Notes: generated by a model from the sequence alone, not told the origin. Numbered from the stretch's first letter, positions 14,817-22,267 are shown. The stretch: DNA of 30,624 nucleotides from an uncultured Eubacteriales bacterium (GCA_934643185.1 CAKUBN010000027.1:1-30624); one strand, 5' to 3'. A program made the numbers and translations.

Positions 14817-16505
14817 ATGTCTAAAGCAGTAAGCATTGCAAAAGAACAGGTTTCTGCCGTCATTGAAGCGGCGATGAAAAAAGCGATGGCTGCGGGCATG
14901 CTGCCCGAAGCAGAGCTGCCCGCTTTCACCGTAGAACGCCCGGCAGACCGCTCTCACGGTGATTTCGCAACGAACGCCGCCATGGCTTCCGCGCGTGCAT
15001 TCCGCATGGCGCCCCCGAAAATCGCCGCGGCTATCATGGAAAATCTCGACCTCAACGGCACCTACTTCGTTAAGGCCGAGACCGCCGGCCCCGGCTTCAT
15101 GAACTTCTTCCTCGGCTCCGCGTTTTACAGCGATGTGCTGACCGAGGTGCTCACAAAAGACAGCGCATACGGCAGAAGCGACTACGGCAACCACCGCAAG
15201 GTCATGGTCGAGTTCGTTTCCGCCAACCCCACCGGTCCCATGCACATGGGCAACGCCCGCGGCGGCGCGCTCGGCGATTGCCTCGCCTCCGTTCTGGATG
15301 CCGCAGGCTACGACGTTTGGCGTGAGTTTTACGTCAATGACGCCGGCAATCAGCTCGATAAATTCGGTCTCTCCCTCTCCATTCGCTACCAGCAGCTCTT
15401 CGCGGAAAATCCGCCGGAGCTCCCGGAGGACAGCTACCACGGCGAAGACATTCTTGACCTCGCCAAAGAGTACGCCAAAGAGCACGGCGATGAGCTGATG
15501 CACGTCACCGAAGAAGAGCGCCGCAAGGCACTCGTCGGCTTCGGCCTGCCGAAGAACATCGCGAAAATGAAGGCCGATATGGAAAAATACCGCGTCCATT
15601 ACGACCGCTGGTTCCTCGAAAGCGACCTGCACAAGGACGGCGAAGTCATGGCCGTCGTCGATTACCTGCGCGACCGCGGCCTCACTTACGAAAAAGACGG
15701 CGCTGTCTGGTACAAGGCAACTGAGTTCGGCGGCGAAAAGGACGAAGTGCTCGTCCGCGCCAACGGCAACCCGACCTACTTTACGGCAGACATCGCCTAC
15801 CACAAGAATAAGTTCGACCGCGGCTTCGACCTGCTCATCGACATCTGGGGCAGCGACCATCATGGCCACGTCGCCCGCATGAAAGGCGCGATGGACGCCA
15901 TCGGTCAGAGCGCCGATAAGCTCGACATCATCCTCATGCAGTTCGTCCGTTTGATGCGTGACGGCCAGCCCGTGCGCATGAGCAAGCGTACCGGTAAGGC
16001 CATCCAGCTTGGTGACCTGCTCGATGAAGTCCCGGTCGATTCCGCAAGATTCCTCTTTAACATGCGTGAAGCGAACTCCCTGCTCGACTTCGACCTCGAC
16101 CTCGCCGTGCAGCAGGATTCCCAGAACCCCGTGTACTACGTCCAGTACGCCCACGCGCGTATTTGCAGCATCCTGCGCGCACTGGAAGCCGAGGGTGTCA
16201 CCCCGCGCGACTGCACCGCTGAGGAGCTCGCACTGCTCACCGCGCCGGAGGAGCTTGAGCTCATCCAGCACATCGCGTCTTACACCGATGAGATCATCGG
16301 CGCCGCAAAGGACTACGACCCGGTACGCATCACGCGCTATGTTATCGAGCTTGCAACAAAGTTCCACAAATTCTACAATGCCTGCCGTGTAAAGGGCGAG
16401 GAAGAAAGCCTCATGCAGGCGCGTCTCACCCTCTGCCGCGCCACCGCAACGGTCATTCGCAACGTCCTCACCATGTTCAACATCACCGTTCCGACGTCCA
16501 TGTAA
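14817..16505 (+). CDS. argS: Arginyl-tRNA synthetase
   Basis: This class I synthetase charges tRNA-Arg. It has 562 residues. The N-terminal Add-1 domain is followed by ANPTGPMHMGNARGGALGD, whose HMGN (143-146) is the HIGH motif. RMSKRTG at 387-393 stands for KMSKS, as is usual in bacterial ArgRS. The DALR anticodon-binding domain ends with YNACRVKGEEE and a terminal Met, normal for the family. AAAGGA (14802-14807) lies 9 nt before the ATG; the open frame from 14676 overlaps the DUF1934 gene and is not family-like. It is the last gene of ddl-murI-DUF1934-argS, ended by two successive terminators. Confidence 0.98.
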   Translation: MSKAVSIAKEQVSAVIEAAMKKAMAAGMLPEAELPAFTVERPADRSHGDFATNAAMASARAFRMAPPKIAAAIMENLDLNGTYFVKAETAGPGFMNFFLGSAFYSDVLTEVLTKDSAYGRSDYGNHRKVMVEFVSANPTGPMHMGNARGGALGDCLASVLDAAGYDVWREFYVNDAGNQLDKFGLSLSIRYQQLFAENPPELPEDSYHGEDILDLAKEYAKEHGDELMHVTEEERRKALVGFGLPKNIAKMKADMEKYRVHYDRWFLESDLHKDGEVMAVVDYLRDRGLTYEKDGAVWYKATEFGGEKDEVLVRANGNPTYFTADIAYHKNKFDRGFDLLIDIWGSDHHGHVARMKGAMDAIGQSADKLDIILMQFVRLMRDGQPVRMSKRTGKAIQLGDLLDEVPVDSARFLFNMREANSLLDFDLDLAVQQDSQNPVYYVQYAHARICSILRALEAEGVTPRDCTAEELALLTAPEELELIQHIASYTDEIIGAAKDYDPVRITRYVIELATKFHKFYNACRVKGEEESLMQARLTLCRATATVIRNVLTMFNITVPTSM

Positions 16506-16521
16506 TCATAAACAGCAAAGA

Positions 16522-16553
16522 AGTCGCTCCCATTTCCGAGAGCGACTCCTTTT
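16522..16553 (+). terminator. First terminator after argS
   Basis: AGTCGCTC (16522-16529) pairs with GAGCGACT (16540-16547) around a 10-nt loop, followed by CCTTTT. It starts 17 bp after the argS stop. Confidence 0.75.
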
Positions 16554-16561
16554 GTATAAGG

Positions 16562-16600
16562 AAACCGACGGCACAAGTTCCCTCATGCCGTCGGTTTTTT
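16562..16600. terminator. Second, stronger terminator between argS and the DUF3793 gene
   Basis: A 12-bp stem, AAACCGACGGCA (16562-16573) with TGCCGTCGGTTT (16586-16597), ends in six T on the plus strand. The minus-strand reading has only TTT after the stem, so it may serve the DUF3793 gene weakly. Confidence 0.88.
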
Positions 16601-16649
16601 CTATCCTGTTATGCGCAAATGTGTGGTATTACACGTTATACTCTATGAA

Positions 16650-17153
16650 TTATTCACCTGCGAGCTTCTTGCCAAGTGCAATGCACGCTGCGTCTGCTTC
16701 GTCGTCCGGTGCTTCGTTGCAGTACACCTTCCAACATCCGCAGCACTTGCAGTTTTGCCCGGCGTTTTCAATGAACCCAAGCACGTCCTCCACCGGGTAG
16801 CCGAGGAAAAGCCCAATCTCATGCGGGAACCCGTCTCCGCTTGCAAGCCGCATGCGCAGCCGCTCTATCGCGCCGTCCACGCTCGTGTCGGTGTAGCCGT
16901 AGCGTCCCAAAAGCTCCTTTGCGCCGGGGCGCTCCAGGTCTTTTGCAAGCTGCGTGCGGCGGCACACATAAATGAGCATCGCATTTTCTTCGCGCTTTAA
17001 GATCAGCAGCTCCACGCCTTTATCGCGGAATATGCGATTCAAATGCTTTACATCGTCCTCCGGGTCCTGCGCCGCGTGGTAGGAAAATAAGCTCGCCGTT
17101 TTAAGCGATGCCAGCGTCGGCGCACAATGCTCGATCAAGTATTTCTCAAGCAT
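16650..17153 (-). CDS. DUF3793 family protein
   Basis: This 167-residue protein matches DUF3793, a family of unknown function found mainly in anaerobic Firmicutes. The N-terminal half contains EHCAPTLASLKTASLFSYH, and the middle has GVELLILKREENAMLIYVCRR. The conserved HEIGLFLGYPVEDVLGFIEN segment then leads to KCCGCWKVYC near the C terminus; relatives have a G-x-WKVY motif there, and this copy is richer in Cys. It is soluble. Its ATG (17153) overlaps the end of the DUF2325 gene by 8 bp; GGAGAG lies 11-12 nt upstream. It is transcribed from the promoter at 17618-17646, so it shares the twin palindromes. A redox or metal-related role is conceivable from the company it keeps, but not shown. Confidence 0.85.
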   Translation of the reverse strand: MLEKYLIEHCAPTLASLKTASLFSYHAAQDPEDDVKHLNRIFRDKGVELLILKREENAMLIYVCRRTQLAKDLERPGAKELLGRYGYTDTSVDGAIERLRMRLASGDGFPHEIGLFLGYPVEDVLGFIENAGQNCKCCGCWKVYCNEAPDDEADAACIALGKKLAGE

Positions 17154-17457
17154 TGAAAGCACACTCTCCGCGCACAGCCGCACAGCAATCTGCCAGTACA
17201 CTGTGCAGCGCCGAGGCACTGCTGCTCGGCACATACGCGATCGGAATGTTATTTCTTTTCGCTTCCTTGGAAGCGCTCAGCATCATTTTGTGCGAAACCG
17301 TGCTTGTGAAAAGCAAAAGGTAGTCCGGCGTGCCGAGCTTCTTTTTCAAAGAGCCGTTCTCCTTCACATACACCTTTGCTTTGCAGCCATGGTTCTTGCA
17401 GATGTCCATGTACTGACATGCCATGCGTTCATTGCCGCCAACGATCACTACGCTCAT
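17146..17457 (-). CDS. DUF2325 domain protein
   Basis: This 103-residue protein matches DUF2325, a Rossmann-like domain of unknown function. The N-terminal strand-loop MSVVIVGGNERMACQY resembles a nucleotide-binding turn. Then comes NHGCKAKVYVKENGSLKKKLGTPDYLLLFTSTVSHKM, and the IPIAYVPSSSASALHSVLADC segment closes the domain. AAAGGAT lies 6 nt before the ATG at 17457. It is the first gene of the two-gene operon with DUF3793 and its stop codon overlaps that gene's start. The 5' untranslated region is about 155 nt long and contains two matching palindromes. Confidence 0.87.
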   Translation of the reverse strand: MSVVIVGGNERMACQYMDICKNHGCKAKVYVKENGSLKKKLGTPDYLLLFTSTVSHKMMLSASKEAKRNNIPIAYVPSSSASALHSVLADCCAAVRGECAFNA

Positions 17458-17526
17458 ATTCTATCCTTTCCGCCTGCAAAAGCGTTTCACAGGCCGCCCA
17501 CAAAACCGGTCTTTGCATTCGATTTA

Positions 17527-17544
17527 AGTTAGCTTTCGCTAACT
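17527..17544. promoter_or_regulatory. Palindrome 1 (candidate operator or leader hairpin)
   Basis: AGTTAGC, TTTC, GCTAACT: perfect 7-bp arms around 4 nt. It lies about 68-85 nt downstream of the predicted transcription start and about 70 nt before the DUF2325 gene. It shares the AGTTAG/CTAACT arms with palindrome 2. Confidence 0.6.
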
Positions 17545-17591
17545 CATTTGCTTTAAATAAAGCGGATTCTCACCGCTATGTGTTATCCTTG

Positions 17592-17611
17592 AAGTTAGTA
17601 TAAACTAACTT
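17592..17611. promoter_or_regulatory. Palindrome 2 (candidate operator at the transcription start)
   Basis: AAGTTAGT, ATAA, ACTAACTT: perfect 8-bp arms around 4 nt. It covers the predicted +1 to +20 of the DUF2325-DUF3793 transcript, a classic repressor position. The half-site is loosely reminiscent of DtxR/IdeR-type metalloregulator boxes; the regulator is not identified. Confidence 0.7.
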
Positions 17612-17617
17612 GCTCAT

Positions 17618-17646
17618 AGTATACTAAACTCGTATACATTTGTCAA
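17618..17646 (-). promoter_or_regulatory. Near-consensus promoter of the DUF2325-DUF3793 operon
   Basis: On the minus strand a perfect TTGACA (17646-17641), 17 bp, then TATACT (17623-17618). The predicted start is near 17611, at the edge of palindrome 2. The -10 is embedded in the small palindrome TAGTATACTA, and a second GTATAC lies in the spacer. Confidence 0.9.
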
Positions 17647-17850
17647 CCCCTATTTTGATTTTTTATTCGGAAGCTTTCACCCCGCCGTTTTTTCACAGAA
17701 CAAAAGCCGCGTTCCATAACCCGGCTTTATCTTCATTTACTCTGCTTTTACCTATATTCCCAATGCCCGCTCTTCTTGCGCAGCTTCACTTTCCCCCGAG
17801 ACGGCAGCGCCGCAGCCCGCCGCACGCAAGACCAGCACGCAAATTTCCGT
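17647..17850. other. Intergenic region with one weak hairpin
   Basis: I see no gene here. AAAGCCG (17703-17709) and CGGCTTT (17722-17728) form a 7-bp hairpin without a clear U tract on either strand. The rest is unremarkable. Confidence 0.4.
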
Positions 17851-17880
17851 AAAAAATAAGCGCAGAGAATTCCTCTGCGC
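17851..17880 (-). terminator. Terminator of the recD2-comF-mreB-abrB operon
   Basis: Perfect 8-bp stem GCGCAGAG/CTCTGCGC (17860-17867 and 17873-17880) around AATTC. On the minus strand it is followed by TTATTTTTTACGG. It starts 5 bp past the stop of the AbrB-like gene. Confidence 0.92.
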
Positions 17881-17885
17881 CAAGC

Positions 17886-18098
17886 TTATTCTTTGTTTTT
17901 CAAAAAGGCTTCCTGCACCGCTTTCGCGCGGCTTTCGGCCACAAGCACCAACCCGCGGCGTTTGTCGCCCGTCAGCACCGCGCTTTCCCCGGCCTTCAGC
18001 CCGATAAGCGCCAATGCCTCTTTCGGAATATGCACACCGCCGTTTTCGTCGATCTGCACCGTCCACATTTTGCGGCCTTTCGGCACCCGTTTTTCCAT
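17886..18098 (-). CDS. AbrB/SpoVT-family transcription regulator domain protein
   Basis: This 70-residue protein is essentially one swapped-hairpin AbrB/MazE/SpoVT DNA-binding domain. MWTVQIDENGGVHIPKEAL (from residue 11) is followed by LIGLKAGESAVLTGD and RRGLVLVAESRAKAV. There is no separate effector domain. The first ten residues (KRVPKGRK) are basic. AAGGAG lies 7 nt before the ATG and overlaps the stop of the MreB-like gene, 10 bp upstream. As last gene of its operon it could regulate it or act elsewhere. A MazE-type antitoxin is less likely because no toxin gene is adjacent. Confidence 0.85.
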   Translation of the reverse strand: MEKRVPKGRKMWTVQIDENGGVHIPKEALALIGLKAGESAVLTGDKRRGLVLVAESRAKAVQEAFLKNKE

Positions 18099-18108
18099 AC
18101 GCCGCTCC

Positions 18109-19140
18109 TTAATAATACGCGGTCAGCGGCACATTGCCGTTTTCCTTGCCCGCGTCCATCTTCACGCTGTCTATCCACTGCACCGCGCGTCCTGCGCCGA
18201 GAATCACGCAATCCTCCGGTTCTTCCGCAATGCGCACGCGCATTTTCGTCTGCTTCGAGATAAGCGTGTCCAACCCACGCAGCTTCGCGCCGCCGCCTGT
18301 CAACACAATGCCCGCGTTGCCGATGTCTGCCGTCAGCTCCGGCGGCGTCTCCTCCAGCACACTCTGAATTGTGTGCACAACCTTCACAACAGATTCCAGC
18401 ATGGCTTCGCCAATCTCGTCGGAGGTCACTTCCACCTTTGCAGGCAGGCCGTTGCGCTCGTCTCTGCCGCGCAGCTCATATTTTTCAATGTCCTTCAGCG
18501 GGAACGCGCAGCCCACGGCGCACTTTGCCGCCTCTGCCGTCTGCTCGCCGATAATCAGGTCAAACTTTCTGCGCGCGTATTTGATAATATCCTCGTTGAA
18601 CACCGCGCCGCCCACGGCAATGCTGCCGCTTACGGAAAGGCGATTCATTGAAAGCACGCCGATGTCGCTCACACCCTCGCCGAGCGTGACAACCATGCTG
18701 CCGTGCGGGCGGGAAATATCCAGCCCCGCACCGATCGCCGCCGCCACCGGCGCTTCGATCAAGCACACCTTGCGAATGCCGTTCGCCGCCACAGCGTCCA
18801 CCACCGCACGGCGCTCCACTTCCGTAATACCGCTCGGTACCGCCACAACGGCGCGCGGCATGAAAACGCGGCTGTTCGTCACCTTTTTCAGGTAGTGCTG
18901 CAGCGTCGCGTCCATCAGCGTCAAATCGGAAATCACACCGCCCGTCACGGGCTTGACCACGCGCACGCGATCGCTCGTTCTGCCAAGCATTTTATACGCG
19001 CGGCGGCCCACGGCCACCACACGGTTAGAGTCTTCATCTACGGCGATGACGTTCGGTTCATCCACCACAACGCCCTTGCCGTCTACATATAATCTGAAAT
19101 TTGCCGAACCCAAATCGATCGCAATATCCGTACCGGCCAT
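18109..19140 (-). CDS. MreB-like actin homologue with degenerate ATPase motifs
   Basis: This 343-residue protein is MreB/Mbl-like over its full length. The phosphate-1 loop DLGSANFRLYV (9-19), PRAVVAVPSGITEVERRAVV (95-114), the VSGSIAVGGAVFNEDIIKY region and the adenosine motif LTGGGAKLRGLD (280-291) are present. Two active-site elements differ. The phosphate-2 loop, normally D-I-G-G-G-T-T, is TLGEGVS (152-158). The catalytic Glu of IEEP is Ala (E129-A130-P131). Filament formation may persist while ATP hydrolysis is probably weak or lost (inference). I start at ATG 19140 with AGAGGAT upstream. It lies between comF and abrB in the recD2 operon, not in an mreBCD cluster, so it is unlikely to be the main shape MreB. 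Confidence 0.88.
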   Translation of the reverse strand: MAGTDIAIDLGSANFRLYVDGKGVVVDEPNVIAVDEDSNRVVAVGRRAYKMLGRTSDRVRVVKPVTGGVISDLTLMDATLQHYLKKVTNSRVFMPRAVVAVPSGITEVERRAVVDAVAANGIRKVCLIEAPVAAAIGAGLDISRPHGSMVVTLGEGVSDIGVLSMNRLSVSGSIAVGGAVFNEDIIKYARRKFDLIIGEQTAEAAKCAVGCAFPLKDIEKYELRGRDERNGLPAKVEVTSDEIGEAMLESVVKVVHTIQSVLEETPPELTADIGNAGIVLTGGGAKLRGLDTLISKQTKMRVRIAEEPEDCVILGAGRAVQWIDSVKMDAGKENGNVPLTAYY

Positions 19141-19203
19141 GGTACCATCCTCTCGCGTTATACTGTCCTTTATTTTACATGACTTTTTCCCGTTTTGCAA
19201 GGT

Positions 19204-19851
19204 CTAATCGACCGTCGCGCACGAAACACAGCCCACATAGTCCGCCCCGTTTCGGTACAACACCTTTGCGCATTCCACGGCCGTCGCGCCGGTCGTCACG
19301 ATATCGTCCAAAAGCAGAATGCGCAGCCGCGCCGCACCCTCCGCGCGGTACGCCCCACGCACATTCGCTTCACGTTCCTTGGCGCTCAAATTGTGCTGCG
19401 TGCGGTTGTGCTTCGTCTTCTCCAAAATATCCGTGCGGCACGAAATACCCGTCAGCTTCGATACCTCTTTTGCAAGCAGCACCGATTGATCGTACCCGCG
19501 CTGTTTCAGCCTCTCCCGGCTGATAGGAACCGGCACAATACAGTCCCAAACCCGGTTTTTATCGATCGCCGGCAGCATTAACTTTGCAAGCGGTTTCGCA
19601 AGGTTCGTCTCGTTTTTGAACTTGAACCGCCACAAGGATGACCGAAACGGCTCCCTGTACCGCTGCGGCGCACGGCATTCCAGCGTGTAATCCCGTCTTC
19701 CTGCATGCAACGCGAAAAACCGCACGCGAACATCCGGCTGCAGCTTCGCGCAGTCCACGCACAACTCGTCCTCGTTCACCGCTCCCGCGCGCCCGCACAA
19801 AAGACATCGCTTCGGGTAAAAGAACGTGAGAATCTTCTCTAAAACGCTCAT
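19204..19851 (-). CDS. comF: ComF family protein (phosphoribosyltransferase-like)
   Basis: This 215-residue protein belongs to the ComFC family. An N-terminal zinc ribbon has Cys16, Cys19, Cys31 and Cys34 (CLLCG ... CVDC). A type I phosphoribosyltransferase fold follows, with VPVPISRERLKQRGYDQ near 107-122 and the PRPP loop LLLDDIVTTGAT at 179-190. In Bacillus and Haemophilus, ComF is needed for DNA uptake in natural transformation and is thought to act on incoming single strands (family knowledge). Its ATG overlaps the recD2 stop by 4 bp (ATGA), so it is translationally coupled to a helicase. The helicase-ComF pairing recalls comFA-comFC, though the helicase here is RecD2, not ComFA. Confidence 0.93.
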   Translation of the reverse strand: MSVLEKILTFFYPKRCLLCGRAGAVNEDELCVDCAKLQPDVRVRFFALHAGRRDYTLECRAPQRYREPFRSSLWRFKFKNETNLAKPLAKLMLPAIDKNRVWDCIVPVPISRERLKQRGYDQSVLLAKEVSKLTGISCRTDILEKTKHNRTQHNLSAKEREANVRGAYRAEGAARLRILLLDDIVTTGATAVECAKVLYRNGADYVGCVSCATVD

Positions 19852-22097
19852 GCTTCCGCTTCCTCATTCTGCTCCGGCCCGTCTTCCTCCGGCTTTTCGA
19901 GCAAAAAGTGCTGCAAGCCGGAAAACCGCCGCGTCTTTTTATCGTTCGCCACCATATCGGCGACTACACTGCGCTTGCCAACCAAAATCAGCAGCTTTTT
20001 CGCACGTGTAATGCCCGTATACAGCAAATTTCGGTAGCTCAGCTGCGGCGCGCCCGGGAACATCGGCATCACCACCGCCGTAAACTCATTGCCCTGGCTC
20101 TTATGTACCGTCACGGCGTAGGCGAGCTCCAGTTCTGCTGCCGCGTGCTCAAAATCATACAACACCTCTTTGTCGTCGATTTCCACACGCAGACACCCGG
20201 CATCTTTGTCCACATCGATGATGATGCCCATGTCGCCGTTATATACGCCTTCGCCCACCGTGCCGTCTTCGCGGCTCCACGGCAGGTTGTAGTCATTCTT
20301 GATCTGCATCACCTTGTCGCCCTCGCGGAAAACCGTGCCGTTCACCGTCACCTGCGGCTTGTTTTTCGCGGGCGGGTTAATCTGCTCGCGCAGCTTACGG
20401 TTCAGCTCCACCGTGCCAAGCTCGCCCTTGCGTCCCGGGCATAATACCTGAATGTCCGTCACCGGCGAATACCCGTAGCTTTTCGGCAAGCGCGTCACCA
20501 CAAGCGACTGCACCGTCTCCGAAACGGAGCGTGCATCCTCGCGCGGCATAAAAAAGAAATCGTTGCTGCGCACGGAAAGCTCCGGCATCTCGCCCTCTAC
20601 AATCTTGTGCGCGTTCATCACAATGAGACTCTCCATCGACTGACGGAAAATCTCCTTCAGTTGCACTGTTGGGAATACCTTCGACGCAATAAGGTCTCCG
20701 ATGACATTGCCCGGCCCCACGCTCGGCAGCTGGTCGCTGTCGCCGACCAAGATCAAACGGCAGCCGATGGGCAGCGCGCGCAGAACGCTTTCAAACACAT
20801 ACGCGTCCACCATGGAAAGCTCATCGATGACCACTGCGTCACACTCCAGCGGATTGCGCTCGTTTCTCTGGAACACCGGGTCATCGTTGTCGTCCCAGTC
20901 CACCTGTAACATGCGGTGAATGGTCTTCGCCTCCACGCCCGTCAACTCGGACATGCGCTTCGCCGCGCGCCCCGTCGGCGCCGCCAGAAATACCGTCTCG
21001 CCTTTTTCCATTAAAATGCGGATAATCGCGTTCAGCGTCGTCGTTTTGCCTGTGCCCGGGCCACCCGTCAAAATCAAAAGACCCTTTTCCAGCGCCGCGC
21101 GGATCGCATCCTTCTGCAATTCGGCGTACTCGATGCCCTCTGTGCGCTCAATTTCCGCAATCTCCCGGTCGATGCCCGTAATGGATTCCGGCGGGTAGCG
21201 CAGCATCATATGGATGCGGTCGGCGCAGTATACCTCGCTGCGGTGCTGCTTCGGCAAAAACACGAAGTCACGCCCGTTAAAATTCTCGTTCACCGCCTCA
21301 AACGTCTGGCACAGCTCAAGTAAAGCCTCCTGCGCACTCTCCGGCGGCACGCCCAAAAGCTTCGCGGCCGCCGCGCACAGTTTATCCGCCGGCAGGCACG
21401 TGTGCCCGTTATTCAAATTGTGCCGCAGCACATACAGCACGCCCGCCTTCACGCGCTCCTTGTTGTCGCGGTCATACTCCAGCGACTCCGCCAGCTGATC
21501 TGCCACCGCAAACGAAATGCCGATCTTATCGCTGCACAGCCGGTACGGGTCTTCCTGAATGCACGCCACAGAGTCCTGCCCGTACACCTTCCACACCTTC
21601 ACGGTGTCCTCCGGGCGCACGCCAAAGCTGCCGAGGAATGCCATCAAATCACGGATGCCGTTCACGCGCTGCATCTCCTCGGAGATTTCTTTCGCCTTTT
21701 TCAGCGTGATGCCCTTCACGGTTGCAAGCCGCGCCGGATCTTCCTCAATCACCTTAATGGATTCATCGCCGAACGCTTCTATAATTCGCCCCGCCAGCGC
21801 GCCGCCGATGCCCTTCACCGCGCCGCTCGAAAGGTATTTCAGCATCGCCGCCGTGTCCGCCGGACGGGAGCGCTCAAACGCCTGTGCGCGGAACTGCTGC
21901 CCGAACGTCGCGTGCGACGTCCACGTGCCATACAGGTGCAGCCGCTCCCCCACACTCACATACGGGAACGTCCCCACCACCGTGATGAGCTCTTCGCCGC
22001 AATCGACCTCCAACACCGTGTACTGGTTGCTGTCGTTGTGGTAGACGATATTTTCCACGCTGCCTTCCATTTCCAGCAGCCCGTTTTCCTGCGGCAT
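19848..22097 (-). CDS. recD2: RecD2-type ATP-dependent 5'-3' DNA helicase
   Basis: This SF1B helicase has 749 residues and the long N-terminal region that marks RecD2 rather than the RecBCD subunit. It begins with an OB-like segment, then paired helix-hairpin-helix motifs (VKGIGGALAGRI about 94-105, VKGITLKKAKEI about 127-139). The motor has Walker A GGPGTGKTTT (345-354), motif Ia AAPTGRAAKRM, and Walker B VVIDELSMVD (422-431). QGNEF-type motif V/VI is in AVTVHKSQGNEFTAVVMP near the C terminus. RecD2 acts in DNA repair and mismatch-linked stability (family knowledge). AAGGAGG lies 9 nt before the ATG. It heads recD2-comF-mreB-like-abrB. Its leader contains the ATTTCAC hairpin array. Confidence 0.95.
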   Translation of the reverse strand: MPQENGLLEMEGSVENIVYHNDSNQYTVLEVDCGEELITVVGTFPYVSVGERLHLYGTWTSHATFGQQFRAQAFERSRPADTAAMLKYLSSGAVKGIGGALAGRIIEAFGDESIKVIEEDPARLATVKGITLKKAKEISEEMQRVNGIRDLMAFLGSFGVRPEDTVKVWKVYGQDSVACIQEDPYRLCSDKIGISFAVADQLAESLEYDRDNKERVKAGVLYVLRHNLNNGHTCLPADKLCAAAAKLLGVPPESAQEALLELCQTFEAVNENFNGRDFVFLPKQHRSEVYCADRIHMMLRYPPESITGIDREIAEIERTEGIEYAELQKDAIRAALEKGLLILTGGPGTGKTTTLNAIIRILMEKGETVFLAAPTGRAAKRMSELTGVEAKTIHRMLQVDWDDNDDPVFQRNERNPLECDAVVIDELSMVDAYVFESVLRALPIGCRLILVGDSDQLPSVGPGNVIGDLIASKVFPTVQLKEIFRQSMESLIVMNAHKIVEGEMPELSVRSNDFFFMPREDARSVSETVQSLVVTRLPKSYGYSPVTDIQVLCPGRKGELGTVELNRKLREQINPPAKNKPQVTVNGTVFREGDKVMQIKNDYNLPWSREDGTVGEGVYNGDMGIIIDVDKDAGCLRVEIDDKEVLYDFEHAAAELELAYAVTVHKSQGNEFTAVVMPMFPGAPQLSYRNLLYTGITRAKKLLILVGKRSVVADMVANDKKTRRFSGLQHFLLEKPEEDGPEQNEEAEA

Positions 22098-22149
22098 CGG
22101 TTGCGCCTCCTTGATTTATCATCAAAACAAATCCTTTTGGGTTTGTTTT

Positions 22150-22226
22150 ATTTCACTTTTCGCGCAAGCGAAAAATTTCACAATACGTAAGTATTATTTC
22201 ACATTCGGCAAAGCCGAATATTTCAC
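22150..22226. repeat. Array of three hairpins separated by four ATTTCAC heptamers
   Basis: ATTTCAC occurs exactly at 22150-22156, 22175-22181, 22196-22202 and 22220-22226. The gaps are three unrelated perfect hairpins. Hairpin 1 (22157-22174) is TTTTCGC-gcaa-GCGAAAA. Hairpin 2 (22182-22195) is AATAC-gtaa-GTATT. Hairpin 3 (22203-22219) is ATTCGGC-aaa-GCCGAAT. No base is left over. In the plus reading two loops are GNRA-type (GCAA, GUAA). It lies in the recD2 leader if the promoter at 22268-22296 is real. It is not a CRISPR array, since repeats are 7 bp and spacers are palindromes. Confidence 0.93.
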
Positions 22227-22267
22227 TGAAACATTACTGCCTTCATTACTTAAATTTCTACGCTTCT

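Noticed and set aside
14787..16367. A 526-codon minus-strand open frame opposite argS
   Set aside because: Shadow of argS, without motifs or start signals.
17752..18066. A 104-codon minus-strand frame overlapping the AbrB-like gene
   Set aside because: Out of frame with the AbrB domain, runs through the terminator and has no similarity or ribosome binding site.
22150..22226. Reading the ATTTCAC array as a small CRISPR array
   Set aside because: Repeats are only 7 bp, the spacers are palindromes of unequal length, and no cas gene is present.
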